Positions 1-7,897 of a stretch of 26,359 nucleotides of DNA are shown here, piece by piece. The notes beneath the pieces are model-generated. The model saw only the letters and a list, made by a program, of their open reading frames with translations, was not told the origin of the DNA and ran no database searches. This DNA is from CAYJEO01 sp964369355. GTDB lineage: Bacteria > Bacillota_I > Bacilli_A > RF39 > UBA660. Position 1 is the first letter of the stretch. The number at the start of each line of letters is the position of its first letter. The position numbers and the translations under genes are program-made. Where the stretch lies: assembly GCA_964369355.1 (NCBI GenBank), contig CAYJEO010000009.1, positions 1-26,359 on the forward strand, written 5' to 3'.

Positions 1-1101
1 TGGTAATACTGCTACTTTATAAGGTGCAATATATGGATGTAATTTTAATACTTCTCTTGAATCATTTTCTAACTCTTCTACAGTATAAGTTTCACATAAT
101 AAAGCAAGTAAACTTCTACCAACACCATATGTACTTTCAATAATGAAAGGAACATATTTTTCGTTAGTTTCAGGATCTAAATACTCTTGAGAAACACCAC
201 TATATTCTTGATGTCTAGTTAAATCATAATTAGTACGATTATGAGTACCATTTATTTCATCAAACCCCCAAGGGAAATTATATTGAATATCACAAGCAGA
301 TTTAGCATAGAACGCTAATTTATCGTGATCATGAAATCTTAAGTTCTCTGACTTAATACCTAAATCAGTATAAAACTTTTTACCATAATCTTTATAAAAG
401 TCATAAAGCGCTACATCGTCTCCATCCTTACAGAAAGTTTGATATTCCATTTGTTCAAATTCAACAGTTCTAAAAATAAAGTTACCTGGTGTAATTTCAT
501 TTCTAAAAGCTTTACCAATTTGTCCAATACTAAAAGGCAATTTAGTTCTAGAAGTTCTTAATACATTCAAGAAATTCACATACTCACCTTGTGCATTTTC
601 AGGTCTTAAATATATTTTTAATTTAGATTCTTCAGTTACTCCTCTATATGTTTCAAACATTAAGTTAAACTCACGAATATCTGTATAATCTAATTTACCA
701 CATTTAGGACACACTATTTTTTTATCGTTAATAGTTTGAATCATTTCTTCATTAGTTAATGCATCTGCACCTTCGATACCAGCATTTTCCAATAATTTAT
801 CAGCCCTATGTCTTGTTTTACAAGATTTACAATCTATTAATGGATCTGAAAATCCTCCTACATGACCAGATGCTTCCCAAACTCTAGGATGCATTAAAAT
901 ACTAGGATCTACTTCATAAGCATTTCTTTTCTCTTGTATAAATCTTTTTCTCCAAGCATCTTTTAAATTATTTTGCATTCTACTTCCAAGTGGACCATAA
1001 TCCCAAGTATTTGCTAAACCACCATAAATTTCACTACCTTGGTAAATAAATCCGTGTTGTTTACAAAATGCCACTAATTTTTCCATTGTTATTTTTTCCA
1101 T
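1..1101 (-). CDS. glyS: Glycyl-tRNA synthetase, single-chain class II type (C-terminus cut by window edge)
   Basis: Charges tRNA-Gly with glycine in the cytoplasm. The 367 visible codons read without a stop to the edge; the family is usually about 460 residues, so the anticodon-binding C-terminal domain is missing. Visible: N-terminal GFIYQGSEIYGG and WDYGPLG blocks typical of the alpha2 enzyme, a four-cysteine site (C91, C94, C131, C134), the class II motif 2 region GKAFRNEITPGN, and EFEQMEYQTF. The ATG at 1101 follows GGAGG by only four bases; a second in-frame ATG at residue 6 is possible, but the first is better placed. It is the last gene after recO, the same neighbourhood as in Bacillus, but has its own promoter and a T-box leader, so expression should respond to uncharged tRNA-Gly. 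Confidence 0.97.
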   Translation of the reverse strand, partial: MEKITMEKLVAFCKQHGFIYQGSEIYGGLANTWDYGPLGSRMQNNLKDAWRKRFIQEKRNAYEVDPSILMHPRVWEASGHVGGFSDPLIDCKSCKTRHRADKLLENAGIEGADALTNEEMIQTINDKKIVCPKCGKLDYTDIREFNLMFETYRGVTEESKLKIYLRPENAQGEYVNFLNVLRTSRTKLPFSIGQIGKAFRNEITPGNFIFRTVEFEQMEYQTFCKDGDDVALYDFYKDYGKKFYTDLGIKSENLRFHDHDKLAFYAKSACDIQYNFPWGFDEINGTHNRTNYDLTRHQEYSGVSQEYLDPETNEKYVPFIIESTYGVGRSLLALLCETYTVEELENDSREVLKLHPYIAPYKVAVLP

Positions 1102-1236
1102 AAATCCTCCTTAAAAACAATAAAAAGATTCTTTTAAATGTAAGGACTAATTGCTAGCGGTTCCACCTTACTTATTCTAAAAGAATCTCTTTAAAGTTAT
1201 ATTGCTCCAGGTTTCCAAGCCCATCATCGCATTGAT
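1102..1236 (-). promoter_or_regulatory. Glycine T-box leader of glyS, unusually short
   Basis: On the minus strand, 1153-1169 reads AAGGTGGAACCGCTAGC, matching the T-box bulge that binds the free CCA end of uncharged tRNA. A competing terminator helix pairs 1178-1188 with 1126-1136 (11 bp), extended by GTAAGG (1166-1171) with CCTTAC (1140-1145), and is followed by a T run. The upstream part keeps Stem I end motifs GATGAT and CCTGGAGC but has only about 30 bases between them and the start region. Glycine specifier candidates are GGC (1219-1221) or GGA (1214-1216). The next gene is glyS, which fits. The class is clear; the Stem I structure is not. Confidence 0.88.
1126..1188 (-). terminator. 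T-box attenuator terminator
   Basis: The 11-bp arm at 1178-1188 pairs with 1126-1136, and an inner GTAAGG/CCTTAC helix encloses the T-box bulge. A T run follows on the minus strand at 1121-1125. Forming the antiterminator with tRNA would disrupt this helix. Confidence 0.8.
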
Positions 1237-1242
1237 ATATCA

Positions 1243-1271
1243 ATAATAATATTTTTTTTTACTTTTGTCAA
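1243..1271 (-). promoter_or_regulatory. Promoter of the glyS T-box transcript
   Basis: TTGACA (1266-1271) and TATTAT (1243-1248) are separated by 17 bases, a near-consensus housekeeping promoter. Transcription would start near 1236, just before the T-box leader. It begins directly after the recO stop, so glyS is transcribed separately from recO. Confidence 0.8.
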
Positions 1272-1273
1272 TA

Positions 1274-2008
1274 TTATACATTTACTTTATTTAATTCTTT
1301 TAAGAAATTTTTACTTTTTAAATAAAGTCCTGTATAAAAGTCATAATAATTATCTAAAAAAAGATTAATTTCTTTTTTTATTTTTTCAGATACATCTAGT
1401 TTCTCTATTTTAGCTATATCAACATAATAAAATAAACGAATTAATTTAATAGTTTTAACATCGACTAAAAATTCATTAGTACGACAATTCCTGCATAAAT
1501 AACCACCTTTATGACTATTTAGAGTCGCTATATTTGTTTTATTACCACAAACACTACAACCATCTAATACAGGCATAACTCCTAAAAAATCTAAATATTT
1601 TAATTCTAAAATATTAGTAATTACTAAAGGATCAAAACCTTCATCTATTTTAATTAAAGCATCAATTAACAAAGTCATTACATCTATACTAGTTTGTTTA
1701 ATTACTTGTTCAGTTAATTCTAAAATATACGAAGTATAACTAATACTATTTATATTTTTTTTAATATTTTTAAAAGGATTATAGACATCACATGAAGTTA
1801 AAGTTGATAATTTATCTTTTTTATAATAAATAATAAATTTACCATATGTTAGTTTAGTAGATATACTTCTTAAATTACTCTTCATAGTTCTTGCACCTTT
1901 ACAAAGGCAAGAAATTATTCCGTAATCATGAGTAATAATATCAACTATTTTACTAGTTTCACCATATGTTTTTTCTTTGATAATTATTCCTTCAACTTCT
2001 AAAATCAT
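1274..2008 (-). CDS. recO: DNA repair protein RecO
   Basis: Recombination mediator that helps load RecA on single-stranded DNA in the RecFOR pathway. At 244 residues it has the usual family length. The N-terminus has the RecO OB-fold pattern (EGIIIKEKTYGETSKIVDII), and the C-terminal half has a four-cysteine zinc site, C151-x2-C154 and C172-x2-C175. It starts directly after the yqzL stop (TAGATG), so the two are likely translationally coupled. The order era-yqzL-recO-glyS is conserved in Firmicutes and supports the call. Confidence 0.95.
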   Translation of the reverse strand: MILEVEGIIIKEKTYGETSKIVDIITHDYGIISCLCKGARTMKSNLRSISTKLTYGKFIIYYKKDKLSTLTSCDVYNPFKNIKKNINSISYTSYILELTEQVIKQTSIDVMTLLIDALIKIDEGFDPLVITNILELKYLDFLGVMPVLDGCSVCGNKTNIATLNSHKGGYLCRNCRTNEFLVDVKTIKLIRLFYYVDIAKIEKLDVSEKIKKEINLFLDNYYDFYTGLYLKSKNFLKELNKVNV

Positions 2009-2095
2009 CTAATCTTCCTTATCTTTATTTTTATAAAGTAAATAATATTCTAATTTACCTGTTGTTTTAAATAATTGCCATAACATTTCTTTCAT
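2009..2095 (-). CDS. yqzL: YqzL-family small protein (28 residues)
   Basis: A small ORF between era and recO, exactly where Bacillus carries yqzL. The product begins MKEMLWQLFKTTGKLEYYLL, resembling the YqzL pattern of a Trp-x-Leu-Phe core, then T-G, then YLL. The Bacillus protein is about 47 residues, so this one is short, with a charged K/D/E tail. An AGGTGAT ribosome binding site lies upstream, and the TAG stop abuts the recO ATG. The role of the family is not established; position and the WxLF-xxTGxxxxYLL pattern carry the identification. Confidence 0.8.
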   Translation of the reverse strand: MKEMLWQLFKTTGKLEYYLLYKNKDKED

Positions 2096-2134
2096 AATAT
2101 CACCTATTATAATTATGAAATTATATATTATAAA

Positions 2135-3019
2135 TTATTCAAAATCATTAAATCCAAATTCTGACAAATACTTTTCTTTATCTCTCCATTTTTTAACAGT
2201 TTTAACAAAAAGTTCTAAATAAACTTTTTTACCTAATAAATCTTCGATATCTTTTCTTGCTCTTGTCCCTATTTCTTTTATCTTACTACCTTGAGCACCT
2301 ATTATAATTTTCTTTAAAGAATCTCTATCAACTATAATACTAGCATTTATTCTATAGCTAGTTTTACTATATTCTACTGAATCAATTACACAAGTAACTG
2401 AATGAGGAACTTCTTCTCCTGTTAAATTAAATACTTTTTCACGGATATATTCTGCAATTACAAATTCAACTGGTTTATTAGTAATTGTTTCATCACCATA
2501 ATATTTAACACTATCTGGTAAGTAATTTTTTAAAACTTTTAATAAAGTTTCTATATTTTTACTTTTTAAAGCAGAAACTGGAATTATTTCTTTAAAATCA
2601 TATAAATCTTTATATTCAACTATTTTTTCAATTAATTGATCATTAGATAATTTATCTATTTTGTTCAATATCAAAATAACTGGTTTATTTACTTCTTTAA
2701 AACGTTCGATAATATATTTATCTCCACCACCTAAAGAATCAGATGCATCTGCTAACATTAATACTACATCAACATCATCAATAGAATAGTAAGCTTGCTT
2801 ATTTAAATATTTACCTAATTTATGATTTGGTTTATGAATACCTGGTGTATCTACAAACACTATTTGTGTATCTTCAGTATTATAAACACCTTGGATAATA
2901 TTTCTAGTTGTTTGTGGTTTTGAAGAAGTTATAGCAACTTTTCTTCCAATTATTGTATTTACTAAAGTAGACTTACCTACATTAGGTCTTCCAACTAAGG
3001 CTACAAATCCTGATTTCAT
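2135..3019 (-). CDS. era: GTPase Era
   Basis: Essential GTPase that binds the 3' end of 16S rRNA and assists 30S subunit maturation. The 294-residue length is typical. G1 is GRPNVGKST (residues 10-18), G3 is DTPG near residue 58, and G4 is NKID near residue 119. The C-terminal KH domain has GAQGSKIKEIG near residue 243. The start follows GGAGG by seven bases and overlaps the cdd stop by four bases. YbeY, cdd and dgkA lie upstream and yqzL and recO downstream, the conserved Firmicutes order. Confidence 0.98.
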   Translation of the reverse strand: MKSGFVALVGRPNVGKSTLVNTIIGRKVAITSSKPQTTRNIIQGVYNTEDTQIVFVDTPGIHKPNHKLGKYLNKQAYYSIDDVDVVLMLADASDSLGGGDKYIIERFKEVNKPVILILNKIDKLSNDQLIEKIVEYKDLYDFKEIIPVSALKSKNIETLLKVLKNYLPDSVKYYGDETITNKPVEFVIAEYIREKVFNLTGEEVPHSVTCVIDSVEYSKTSYRINASIIVDRDSLKKIIIGAQGSKIKEIGTRARKDIEDLLGKKVYLELFVKTVKKWRDKEKYLSEFGFNDFE

Positions 3020-3399
3020 ATTATATCCTCCTTAGAAAAAGGATAAGGACATAATTCACTTACACTTTTTACTGCACTTTCTTTTTTCATATTATATACG
3101 TATATTAATGTTTCTTTATCAAAAAACTCTACCATGACTTGTCTACATAAAAAACAAGGCATACTTAAATTAGTAGAATCTGCACATAAAATATGAATAC
3201 TTTTAAATTTTGTATATCCTTCTGATATCGCTTTAAAAATTGCCATACGTTCAGCACAAATAGTTGCACCAAAACTTGCATTTTCTATATTTACTCCTGT
3301 AAATAATTTACCATCCATAGTTTCAACTACACAACTTACTCTAAATTTTGAATAAGGACTGTAAGATTTATCTAAATTATTAATTAAAATATCTATCAT
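3016..3399 (-). CDS. cdd: Cytidine deaminase
   Basis: Converts cytidine or deoxycytidine to uridine forms in pyrimidine salvage. The 127-residue length suits the small tetrameric type. Zinc and catalytic residues are visible: C48-A-E50 (ATICAERMA), and P81-C82-x2-C85 (PCFLCRQ) with C82 and C85 as the other zinc ligands. The FLC spacer replaces the more usual PCGxC but keeps the spacing. A GGAGG site precedes the ATG. The gene overlaps dgkA and era by four bases at each end, indicating coupled translation. Confidence 0.95.
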   Translation of the reverse strand: MIDILINNLDKSYSPYSKFRVSCVVETMDGKLFTGVNIENASFGATICAERMAIFKAISEGYTKFKSIHILCADSTNLSMPCFLCRQVMVEFFDKETLIYVYNMKKESAVKSVSELCPYPFSKEDII

Positions 3400-3800
3400 A
3401 ATACCTCCATAATTCTAGGTAAGAATATAATTATCGCTCCTGCTAGTGCAGTTATTGATAATAATAAAGTAGCACTTGATGCTGTATCTTTAGCTATTTT
3501 TGCTAAAGGATGTCTTTCCGTTGTTACTAAATCTATAGTTGCCTCTATTGCAGTGTTTAACATCTCAGATGCTGCAACACAACCCATAATACCTATACAA
3601 AATAACCATTCATAGTTTTCTATATTAAAATATATACCTGATATTACTGTTACTAACATTGCAAGTATTATTATAATCATATTATGTTCATTTTTAATTG
3701 AATAAAATATACCACTTACAGCATGTCCAAAACTTTTAGCATATCTAACAATAGGGTTTCCTTTATCTTTTCTTCTTAATACTTTATCTTGCAACTTCAT
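3396..3800 (-). CDS. dgkA: Diacylglycerol kinase family protein (probable undecaprenol kinase)
   Basis: Small integral membrane kinase. In Gram-positive bacteria this family phosphorylates undecaprenol for cell-wall carrier recycling more than diacylglycerol. The 134 residues include a basic amphipathic N-terminus, hydrophobic segments near 41-60, 66-80 and 110-127, and the family signature E79-MLNTAIE with the following TIDL and KDTASSA blocks. The start lies 17 bases inside ybeY with a GGAG about 13 bases upstream, which is rather far, so its translation may depend on coupling. Substrate choice is inferred from relatives. Confidence 0.93.
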   Translation of the reverse strand: MKLQDKVLRRKDKGNPIVRYAKSFGHAVSGIFYSIKNEHNMIIIILAMLVTVISGIYFNIENYEWLFCIGIMGCVAASEMLNTAIEATIDLVTTERHPLAKIAKDTASSATLLLSITALAGAIIIFLPRIMEVL

Positions 3801-4224
3801 TTAAATCTAAAATCTCCTTTTGTCTGTCAAACATTACTTTTTCTTCTTTTTCATTCATATGATCATAACCTAATAAATGTAATAATCCGTGAACTGTTAA
3901 AAAGCAAAGTTCTCTTTTTAAAGAATGTCCATATTCTATAGATTGTGATTTTGCTTTATCTATAGATATATATATATCCCCTAAAACTCTAAAGTCTAAA
4001 GTAATATCTACATTGTCTTCTAAGGCAAAACTAATTACATCAGTTTCTACATCCTTATTTCTATATTGTTTATTAATTTCTTTTATAGTTTTATTATCTA
4101 CTATAATGATATTAAATATAGCATTATTAACAGATTCTAAAGATAAAGTTGATTCAATTATTTTTTCTAAATCTAAAACATTAATTTCTTCTGAAGTTTC
4201 ATTTATTATTTCATAACTATTCAT
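3784..4224 (-). CDS. ybeY: Endoribonuclease YbeY (rRNA maturation factor)
   Basis: Zinc-dependent single-strand endoribonuclease for 16S rRNA 3' processing and ribosome quality control. The 146 residues carry the three-histidine site H112-GLLH116-LLGYDH122 and the family blocks YRNKDVETDVISF and LGDIYIS. A strong AGGAGG precedes the ATG, which overlaps the vanZ-like stop by four bases. In Bacillus phoH and yqfF lie just upstream of this gene; here they do not. Confidence 0.97.
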   Translation of the reverse strand: MNSYEIINETSEEINVLDLEKIIESTLSLESVNNAIFNIIIVDNKTIKEINKQYRNKDVETDVISFALEDNVDITLDFRVLGDIYISIDKAKSQSIEYGHSLKRELCFLTVHGLLHLLGYDHMNEKEEKVMFDRQKEILDLNEVAR

Positions 4225-4829
4225 ACAATTCCTCCTACATTTAAAAGATAAAAAACTATTAAAAATAAAAATATCGATACAATTATATTATAAAATACAT
4301 TTGTTTTCAATGGTTTTGGTAACAAATCATTTATTATATCTAATGATTTGTATAATAAATAACCACACATCCCACCTAATACATTTAACAATATATCATC
4401 AATATCAAATACTCTGCCTATATATAGTTGCGTTACTTCAATAGAAGATGATACTAGTAATGATAAAATAAAAGCAGTAATACCTTTATCAAGTTTCAAA
4501 AAGTATCCCGTGAAAAACCCAAAAGGCATAAATATTAATATATTTCCTATAACATTTCTAATAAATAAATTAGAACCTAATGTATATCTAAACATTTCTT
4601 TAAAAGGAATAAAATTTGATGTTGACCAACTAACATCTTGGAAAGATACAACATAAAACAAACATATTACATATATAACAAAACCAAACAACAATAATTC
4701 CTTATAAAAAATAAACTCTTGCTTGTTTTTTAATAAATAAGTTATCCTTAAGGAAACCATTATAACTGATGTAATAAAAACCATAGGCCATACATTAGCA
4801 AATATTTCTAAAACTGTTTCTCTAATCAT
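4221..4829 (-). CDS. VanZ-like family membrane protein
   Basis: Predicted integral membrane protein of 202 residues with about five hydrophobic segments (roughly 12-30, 44-62, 89-107, 115-133 and 180-198). The layout and the block NVIGNILIFMPFGFFTGY, followed by SSSIEVTQLYIGRVFDIDDILLN, match the VanZ-like family (the P-x-G and E-x-x-Q ... DxxDxxxN pattern). Founding VanZ affects teicoplanin resistance, but most members have no known function. Start: AGGAGA upstream of ATG, inside the end of yqfD. It occupies the phoH/yqfF place in an otherwise Bacillus-like operon, so it is co-expressed with ybeY and era. Confidence 0.85.
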   Translation of the reverse strand: MIRETVLEIFANVWPMVFITSVIMVSLRITYLLKNKQEFIFYKELLLFGFVIYVICLFYVVSFQDVSWSTSNFIPFKEMFRYTLGSNLFIRNVIGNILIFMPFGFFTGYFLKLDKGITAFILSLLVSSSIEVTQLYIGRVFDIDDILLNVLGGMCGYLLYKSLDIINDLLPKPLKTNVFYNIIVSIFLFLIVFYLLNVGGIV

Positions 4830-5982
4830 TTATTTCTCCTACTATCAATTCATAATCAGTTATATTTTCATACACTGCTACAAAAACTTCTACTTTTACT
4901 AATTCTTCTTGAATATCTGTTTTCAAACACTTTGAAGTTATAATATATTCATCTTCATCTAAACTTTTTTCAATCGTTGATTTTGCTTTTAACAAAGCTT
5001 GTTCTATTGCTTCTTCTTCTGTTAAAACTTGGTCGATTATTTTTATTTCCTCTTGCGTTTGATACGTTAATTTAAATGGTATTAATTCATTATTAAATAT
5101 CTTTTTTTCTTCTATATCACTATATTCATATTTATTAAAATCAAATAATGATAAATTATAGTTTAAAAAAGAAATATTAAATACATTTTTAGTATTACCA
5201 GTTTTTAACTCTTCATAATAAACATATGGATATTCCACATCTACAGTATACCATGTTTCTGCAAAAACACTACCATTTGCTGATATAGTATTTTTAATTT
5301 CTTCATTTAAATAAATATCTCCAGATATTATAACATCACCTTTTTTTACATAATCATTAATGTTTTTTACAATTTGACCAGAGGTGGCTACTATACTTTT
5401 TATTATACCATCTTTTGAAGCAATAACGTGCCTATTTTCAAAAATTAAATCTTCTTCATTCTTAATTCTAGGTTCTAACCTTACAATATATTTAATTCCT
5501 TCTTTAGTTATTTCTAGCCATTCAATTGTATCTTTATTTTCTGATAATATATTTTCCTTTATTATTTGTATTTCACTATAAGACTTAGAAAAACCATATT
5601 GTTCTATCCCATATTTATTAAGCTGTTCTAAAATATAATTATTTAATGAACTATTATTAGTAATAACTTCTATTTCAAATATTATATTGCTTAAAATATT
5701 TAATATAATTAAAGATATTACACCAAAAAAAATCAAGTATTTATTTTTAATTAAATTTTTTTTAATTAATGAAACACCTTTTTCTTCTAATATAATTATA
5801 TCGTATATTGTTTTAATTTCCTTTAAAACATTTAAATCTTTTTCATATATTTCAATAATTATTTCTTTAAACGATACATAAGTAATTTTTAAAATATCTA
5901 TATTGTTTGTATTTAATCTTTTTATAAATCGTTCTATATTTTTACCTTTTATATTAAGGACCACTTTATTATTTAAATTCAT
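4822..5982 (-). CDS. yqfD: Sporulation protein YqfD family
   Basis: Membrane-anchored protein of the YqfD (SpoIV-region) family, encoded beside yqfC as in Bacillus and Clostridia. The 386 residues have a cytosolic N-terminal domain of about 70 residues, one transmembrane helix (about 82-102), a POTRA-like stretch starting FEIEVITNNSS, and the family block SKDGIIKSIVATSGQIV followed by VKKGDVIISGDI. A TTG at 5985 is also in frame, but GAGGT lies six bases before the ATG at 5982, so I use that. In Bacillus it is in the mother-cell sporulation programme; whether this organism sporulates cannot be told from here. Confidence 0.88.
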   Translation of the reverse strand: MNLNNKVVLNIKGKNIERFIKRLNTNNIDILKITYVSFKEIIIEIYEKDLNVLKEIKTIYDIIILEEKGVSLIKKNLIKNKYLIFFGVISLIILNILSNIIFEIEVITNNSSLNNYILEQLNKYGIEQYGFSKSYSEIQIIKENILSENKDTIEWLEITKEGIKYIVRLEPRIKNEEDLIFENRHVIASKDGIIKSIVATSGQIVKNINDYVKKGDVIISGDIYLNEEIKNTISANGSVFAETWYTVDVEYPYVYYEELKTGNTKNVFNISFLNYNLSLFDFNKYEYSDIEEKKIFNNELIPFKLTYQTQEEIKIIDQVLTEEEAIEQALLKAKSTIEKSLDEDEYIITSKCLKTDIQEELVKVEVFVAVYENITDYELIVGEIND

Positions 5983-5986
5983 CAAG

Positions 5987-6226
5987 CTACCTCAGTTCTA
6001 ATGATTTTATGACTCCTGTTATTAAAACTTCATCTTTTAATAATTTTGATATAACCAAATTTTGTCCATTTACAATTATTTTACCTTCATTATACTGTAA
6101 AGTAATTTTGTTATCTGTTATATCTAATATTTGTTTATAGTTAACTATATTTACTCTCCCATTTAAAAAAATAACTTTAAACTCATCTTCTAGTATATAT
6201 GTTTTAATTTTAGAAATAATATTCAA
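5987..6226 (-). CDS. yqfC: YabP/YqfC-family sporulation protein
   Basis: Small protein (79 residues) of the YabP/YqfC type directly upstream of yqfD, with its TAG stop only four bases from the yqfD ATG. Pattern: FLNGRVNIVNYKQILDITDNKITL, like the family core of a hydrophobic beta-rich domain describing a spore-coat-associated protein. Start choice: a GTG at 6235 is in frame, but it lies inside AGGTGAT, which is the ribosome binding site; the TTG at 6226 is correctly spaced from it. First gene of the nine-gene operon ending at recO; I see no convincing promoter in the 50 bases before it. Confidence 0.75.
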   Translation of the reverse strand: MNIISKIKTYILEDEFKVIFLNGRVNIVNYKQILDITDNKITLQYNEGKIIVNGQNLVISKLLKDEVLITGVIKSLELR

Positions 6227-6275
6227 TGATATCACCTATATTAATTTTATTAAAGAAATAAAAAAAAAGAATAAA

Positions 6276-6296
6276 AAAACATCTTAACGATGTTTT
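6276..6296 (-). terminator. Terminator after the MraZ-like/HD unit
   Basis: AAAACATC (6276-6283) pairs with GATGTTTT (6289-6296), an eight-base stem with loop TTAAC that contains the stop of the 83-residue gene. T-rich sequence follows on the minus strand. It separates this unit from the yqfC operon. Confidence 0.65.
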
Positions 6297-6535
6297 CTTG
6301 GAGCTGCATATATACCATCTATACTATTATCTATTCTATCTTTTACTATTTGCTTAGCATATACAAAGGCGTCTATTACCAACGGTTTATATTTATCTGG
6401 AAAATTATTATAAATTCCTTCTAATAAATTATTTAATTCTAGCACCTCTAAATTTGATACAAAATATATTGAATTTAAGAAATGACTTAATCTCCACCAC
6501 ATACCCATTATAAATGTATAATCTCTTCTTTTCAA
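6284..6535 (-). CDS. Unrecognised 83-residue protein
   Basis: I do not recognise a family. The start shown is TTG, overlapping the TGA stop of the HD gene (TTGA), with a basic N-terminus (MKRRDY); an internal ATG before GMWWRL is the alternative. Visible: two adjacent tryptophans, an aromatic stretch WWRLSHFLNSIYF, then a mostly helical acidic segment (LEVLELNNLLEGIYNNF) and a basic C-terminus APRKHR. No signal peptide or membrane helix. It is the last gene of a three-gene unit and its stop lies in the terminator loop. Translational coupling with the HD gene suggests a shared function, which is inference. Confidence 0.6.
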   Translation of the reverse strand: MKRRDYTFIMGMWWRLSHFLNSIYFVSNLEVLELNNLLEGIYNNFPDKYKPLVIDAFVYAKQIVKDRIDNSIDGIYAAPRKHR

Positions 6536-7452
6536 AAGGTCTTCAAGTTCAATTTCTTGGTTTTCAAAAAATTTTTTTTAAAATCCTCTGGAACTTCTAA
6601 TTTATTTGCATCAACATTTTCAACAGGAACATTTATACTGCTAGATATAATTTCTTCTGTTTTCATATTGTTAAATTTCATTATTTCTTCTTTCGAAATA
6701 CCAAAATGTTTACTTATATCATCTAATGTATCATTCAATACACCATAAACAACAGAGCTTCTAATAACTGGAAATTCACCTGTTAAATTTTGATATAAAA
6801 TATCAATTTGATCAACATCTTTAACCATTTGAACAATAGTCGCTATAATTAATTGTTCAGAACTGTTTAAAGTATATTTACCTCTTAATACATCCAAATT
6901 TAAATTACTAGGATTAGTTACCTTAATAGACATAAATCCATTTAATTCAGCTTGCTGATGATATCTTACTGCATAACCAACAGCATCATATACATTTTCA
7001 GGTATTTCAAACCTTGATTTATACTTTTCTTCTTGCATCATATCATATCCATATTCTGCATGTGATTTACCATTAAATAATAAAGTTGATTTATCAACAA
7101 AATTATTATTAGTTGCTGCTTGTGGAAATCTTGCTATATCATGAAACAAAGCTGATACTTTAAGCAATTTAACAAAATCAATTTGAAAATCCATCGACTC
7201 AGCCATTTTAGTTATATCATTAACGATACGCATAGTATGGTCTAATTTAATATCAATTAATTTATTTCTATGATATATAATAACATTTTCTACTTTTGCA
7301 TTTTTTAAAACTTCGCCTGAAACTATTAAATTATTTTTAAGTACCTCACCCGATTTTAAATCACCATAAGAGAAAAGTGTTGCTTTTAATTTTTCTCGCC
7401 AATTTGCAGGCACTTTATCAAACTCATTTTTAATTTTTTTATAATCCATCAT
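6532..7452 (-). CDS. HD-domain metal-dependent phosphohydrolase
   Basis: Soluble 306-residue protein with an HD domain: H72 (DHTMRIVND), the H104-D105 pair (SALFHDIARFPQ), H131 (GKSHAEYGYDMM), a YAVRYHQQ histidine, and a later aspartate in VKDVDQIDILY. These fit the metal ligands of HD hydrolases acting on phosphate esters or nucleotides. The first 60 residues and the C-terminal tail match nothing I know, and the substrate is unknown. Two adjacent ATG codons lie after AGGGGAA; either can start. It lies nine bases after the MraZ-like gene. It is not the 7TM-HD protein YqfF, since there are no membrane segments. Confidence 0.85.
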   Translation of the reverse strand: MMDYKKIKNEFDKVPANWREKLKATLFSYGDLKSGEVLKNNLIVSGEVLKNAKVENVIIYHRNKLIDIKLDHTMRIVNDITKMAESMDFQIDFVKLLKVSALFHDIARFPQAATNNNFVDKSTLLFNGKSHAEYGYDMMQEEKYKSRFEIPENVYDAVGYAVRYHQQAELNGFMSIKVTNPSNLNLDVLRGKYTLNSSEQLIIATIVQMVKDVDQIDILYQNLTGEFPVIRSSVVYGVLNDTLDDISKHFGISKEEIMKFNNMKTEEIISSSINVPVENVDANKLEVPEDFKKNFLKTKKLNLKTF

Positions 7453-7460
7453 ATGTTCCC

Positions 7461-7874
7461 CTATCTATTTTTACTTTTTCTATTTTCTTCATCGCTATCT
7501 AGTTTTAAAAATTCTTGTTCAAAATTTATCTTTTTTTCATAATATTTATATTTTTCTAAATCCCATAGTTCAAAATAATTTCTACAACCAGTAAACAAAC
7601 AATTCTTTTCCAGTGAAGCATGTTCAATGTAATTTAGTGGTATTTTAATTTTATTATTTTTAACCTCTATTAATTGCTTTTCCAACGGTATTTTTTCAAC
7701 TTGTTCTAAATGTATAATTAATTCCTCATCAAAAAATGCTAATGCATTATCATAAAATTTTGTTATGTATAAGTTTTTCTTTATTTTTTCACTTATTTTT
7801 TTTGGAATAGTGATAGTATCATGATTCAGGATGGACTCATATCTCCCTATAAATTGATTATTAATATTACTCAT
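7461..7874 (-). CDS. Divergent MraZ-like (AbrB-fold) protein
   Basis: The 137 residues align by eye with MraZ, a DNA-binding regulator made of two swapped-hairpin beta-barrel halves. First half: FIGRYESIL then TITIPKKISEKIKKNLYITKF. Second half: IKIPLNYIEHASLEKNCLFTG followed by FELWDLEKYKYYEK, matching the MraZ pattern IxIPxxLxxxAxLxKxxxxxG...xELW. The usual D-x-K-G-R loops are eroded (NHD and KNN), so DNA binding may differ. It is not beside mraW or ftsL. It has its own promoter, diverging from RNase J, and leads the unit with the HD gene. GAGGTG precedes the ATG. I am fairly sure of the fold, less of the function. Confidence 0.7.
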   Translation of the reverse strand: MSNINNQFIGRYESILNHDTITIPKKISEKIKKNLYITKFYDNALAFFDEELIIHLEQVEKIPLEKQLIEVKNNKIKIPLNYIEHASLEKNCLFTGCRNYFELWDLEKYKYYEKKINFEQEFLKLDSDEENRKSKNR

Positions 7875-7897
7875 TAAAACACCTCTTCATTAAATTT

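Noticed and set aside
6532..6600. Frameshift in the HD gene at the long T run near 6572-6580
   Set aside because: The frame stays open through the run to a stop that overlaps the next start (TTGA), so the gene is intact as written.
6284..7874. Toxin-antitoxin module (AbrB-fold protein plus small partner)
   Set aside because: The AbrB-fold protein is of full MraZ two-domain length, and neither the HD enzyme nor the 83-residue protein resembles a known toxin.
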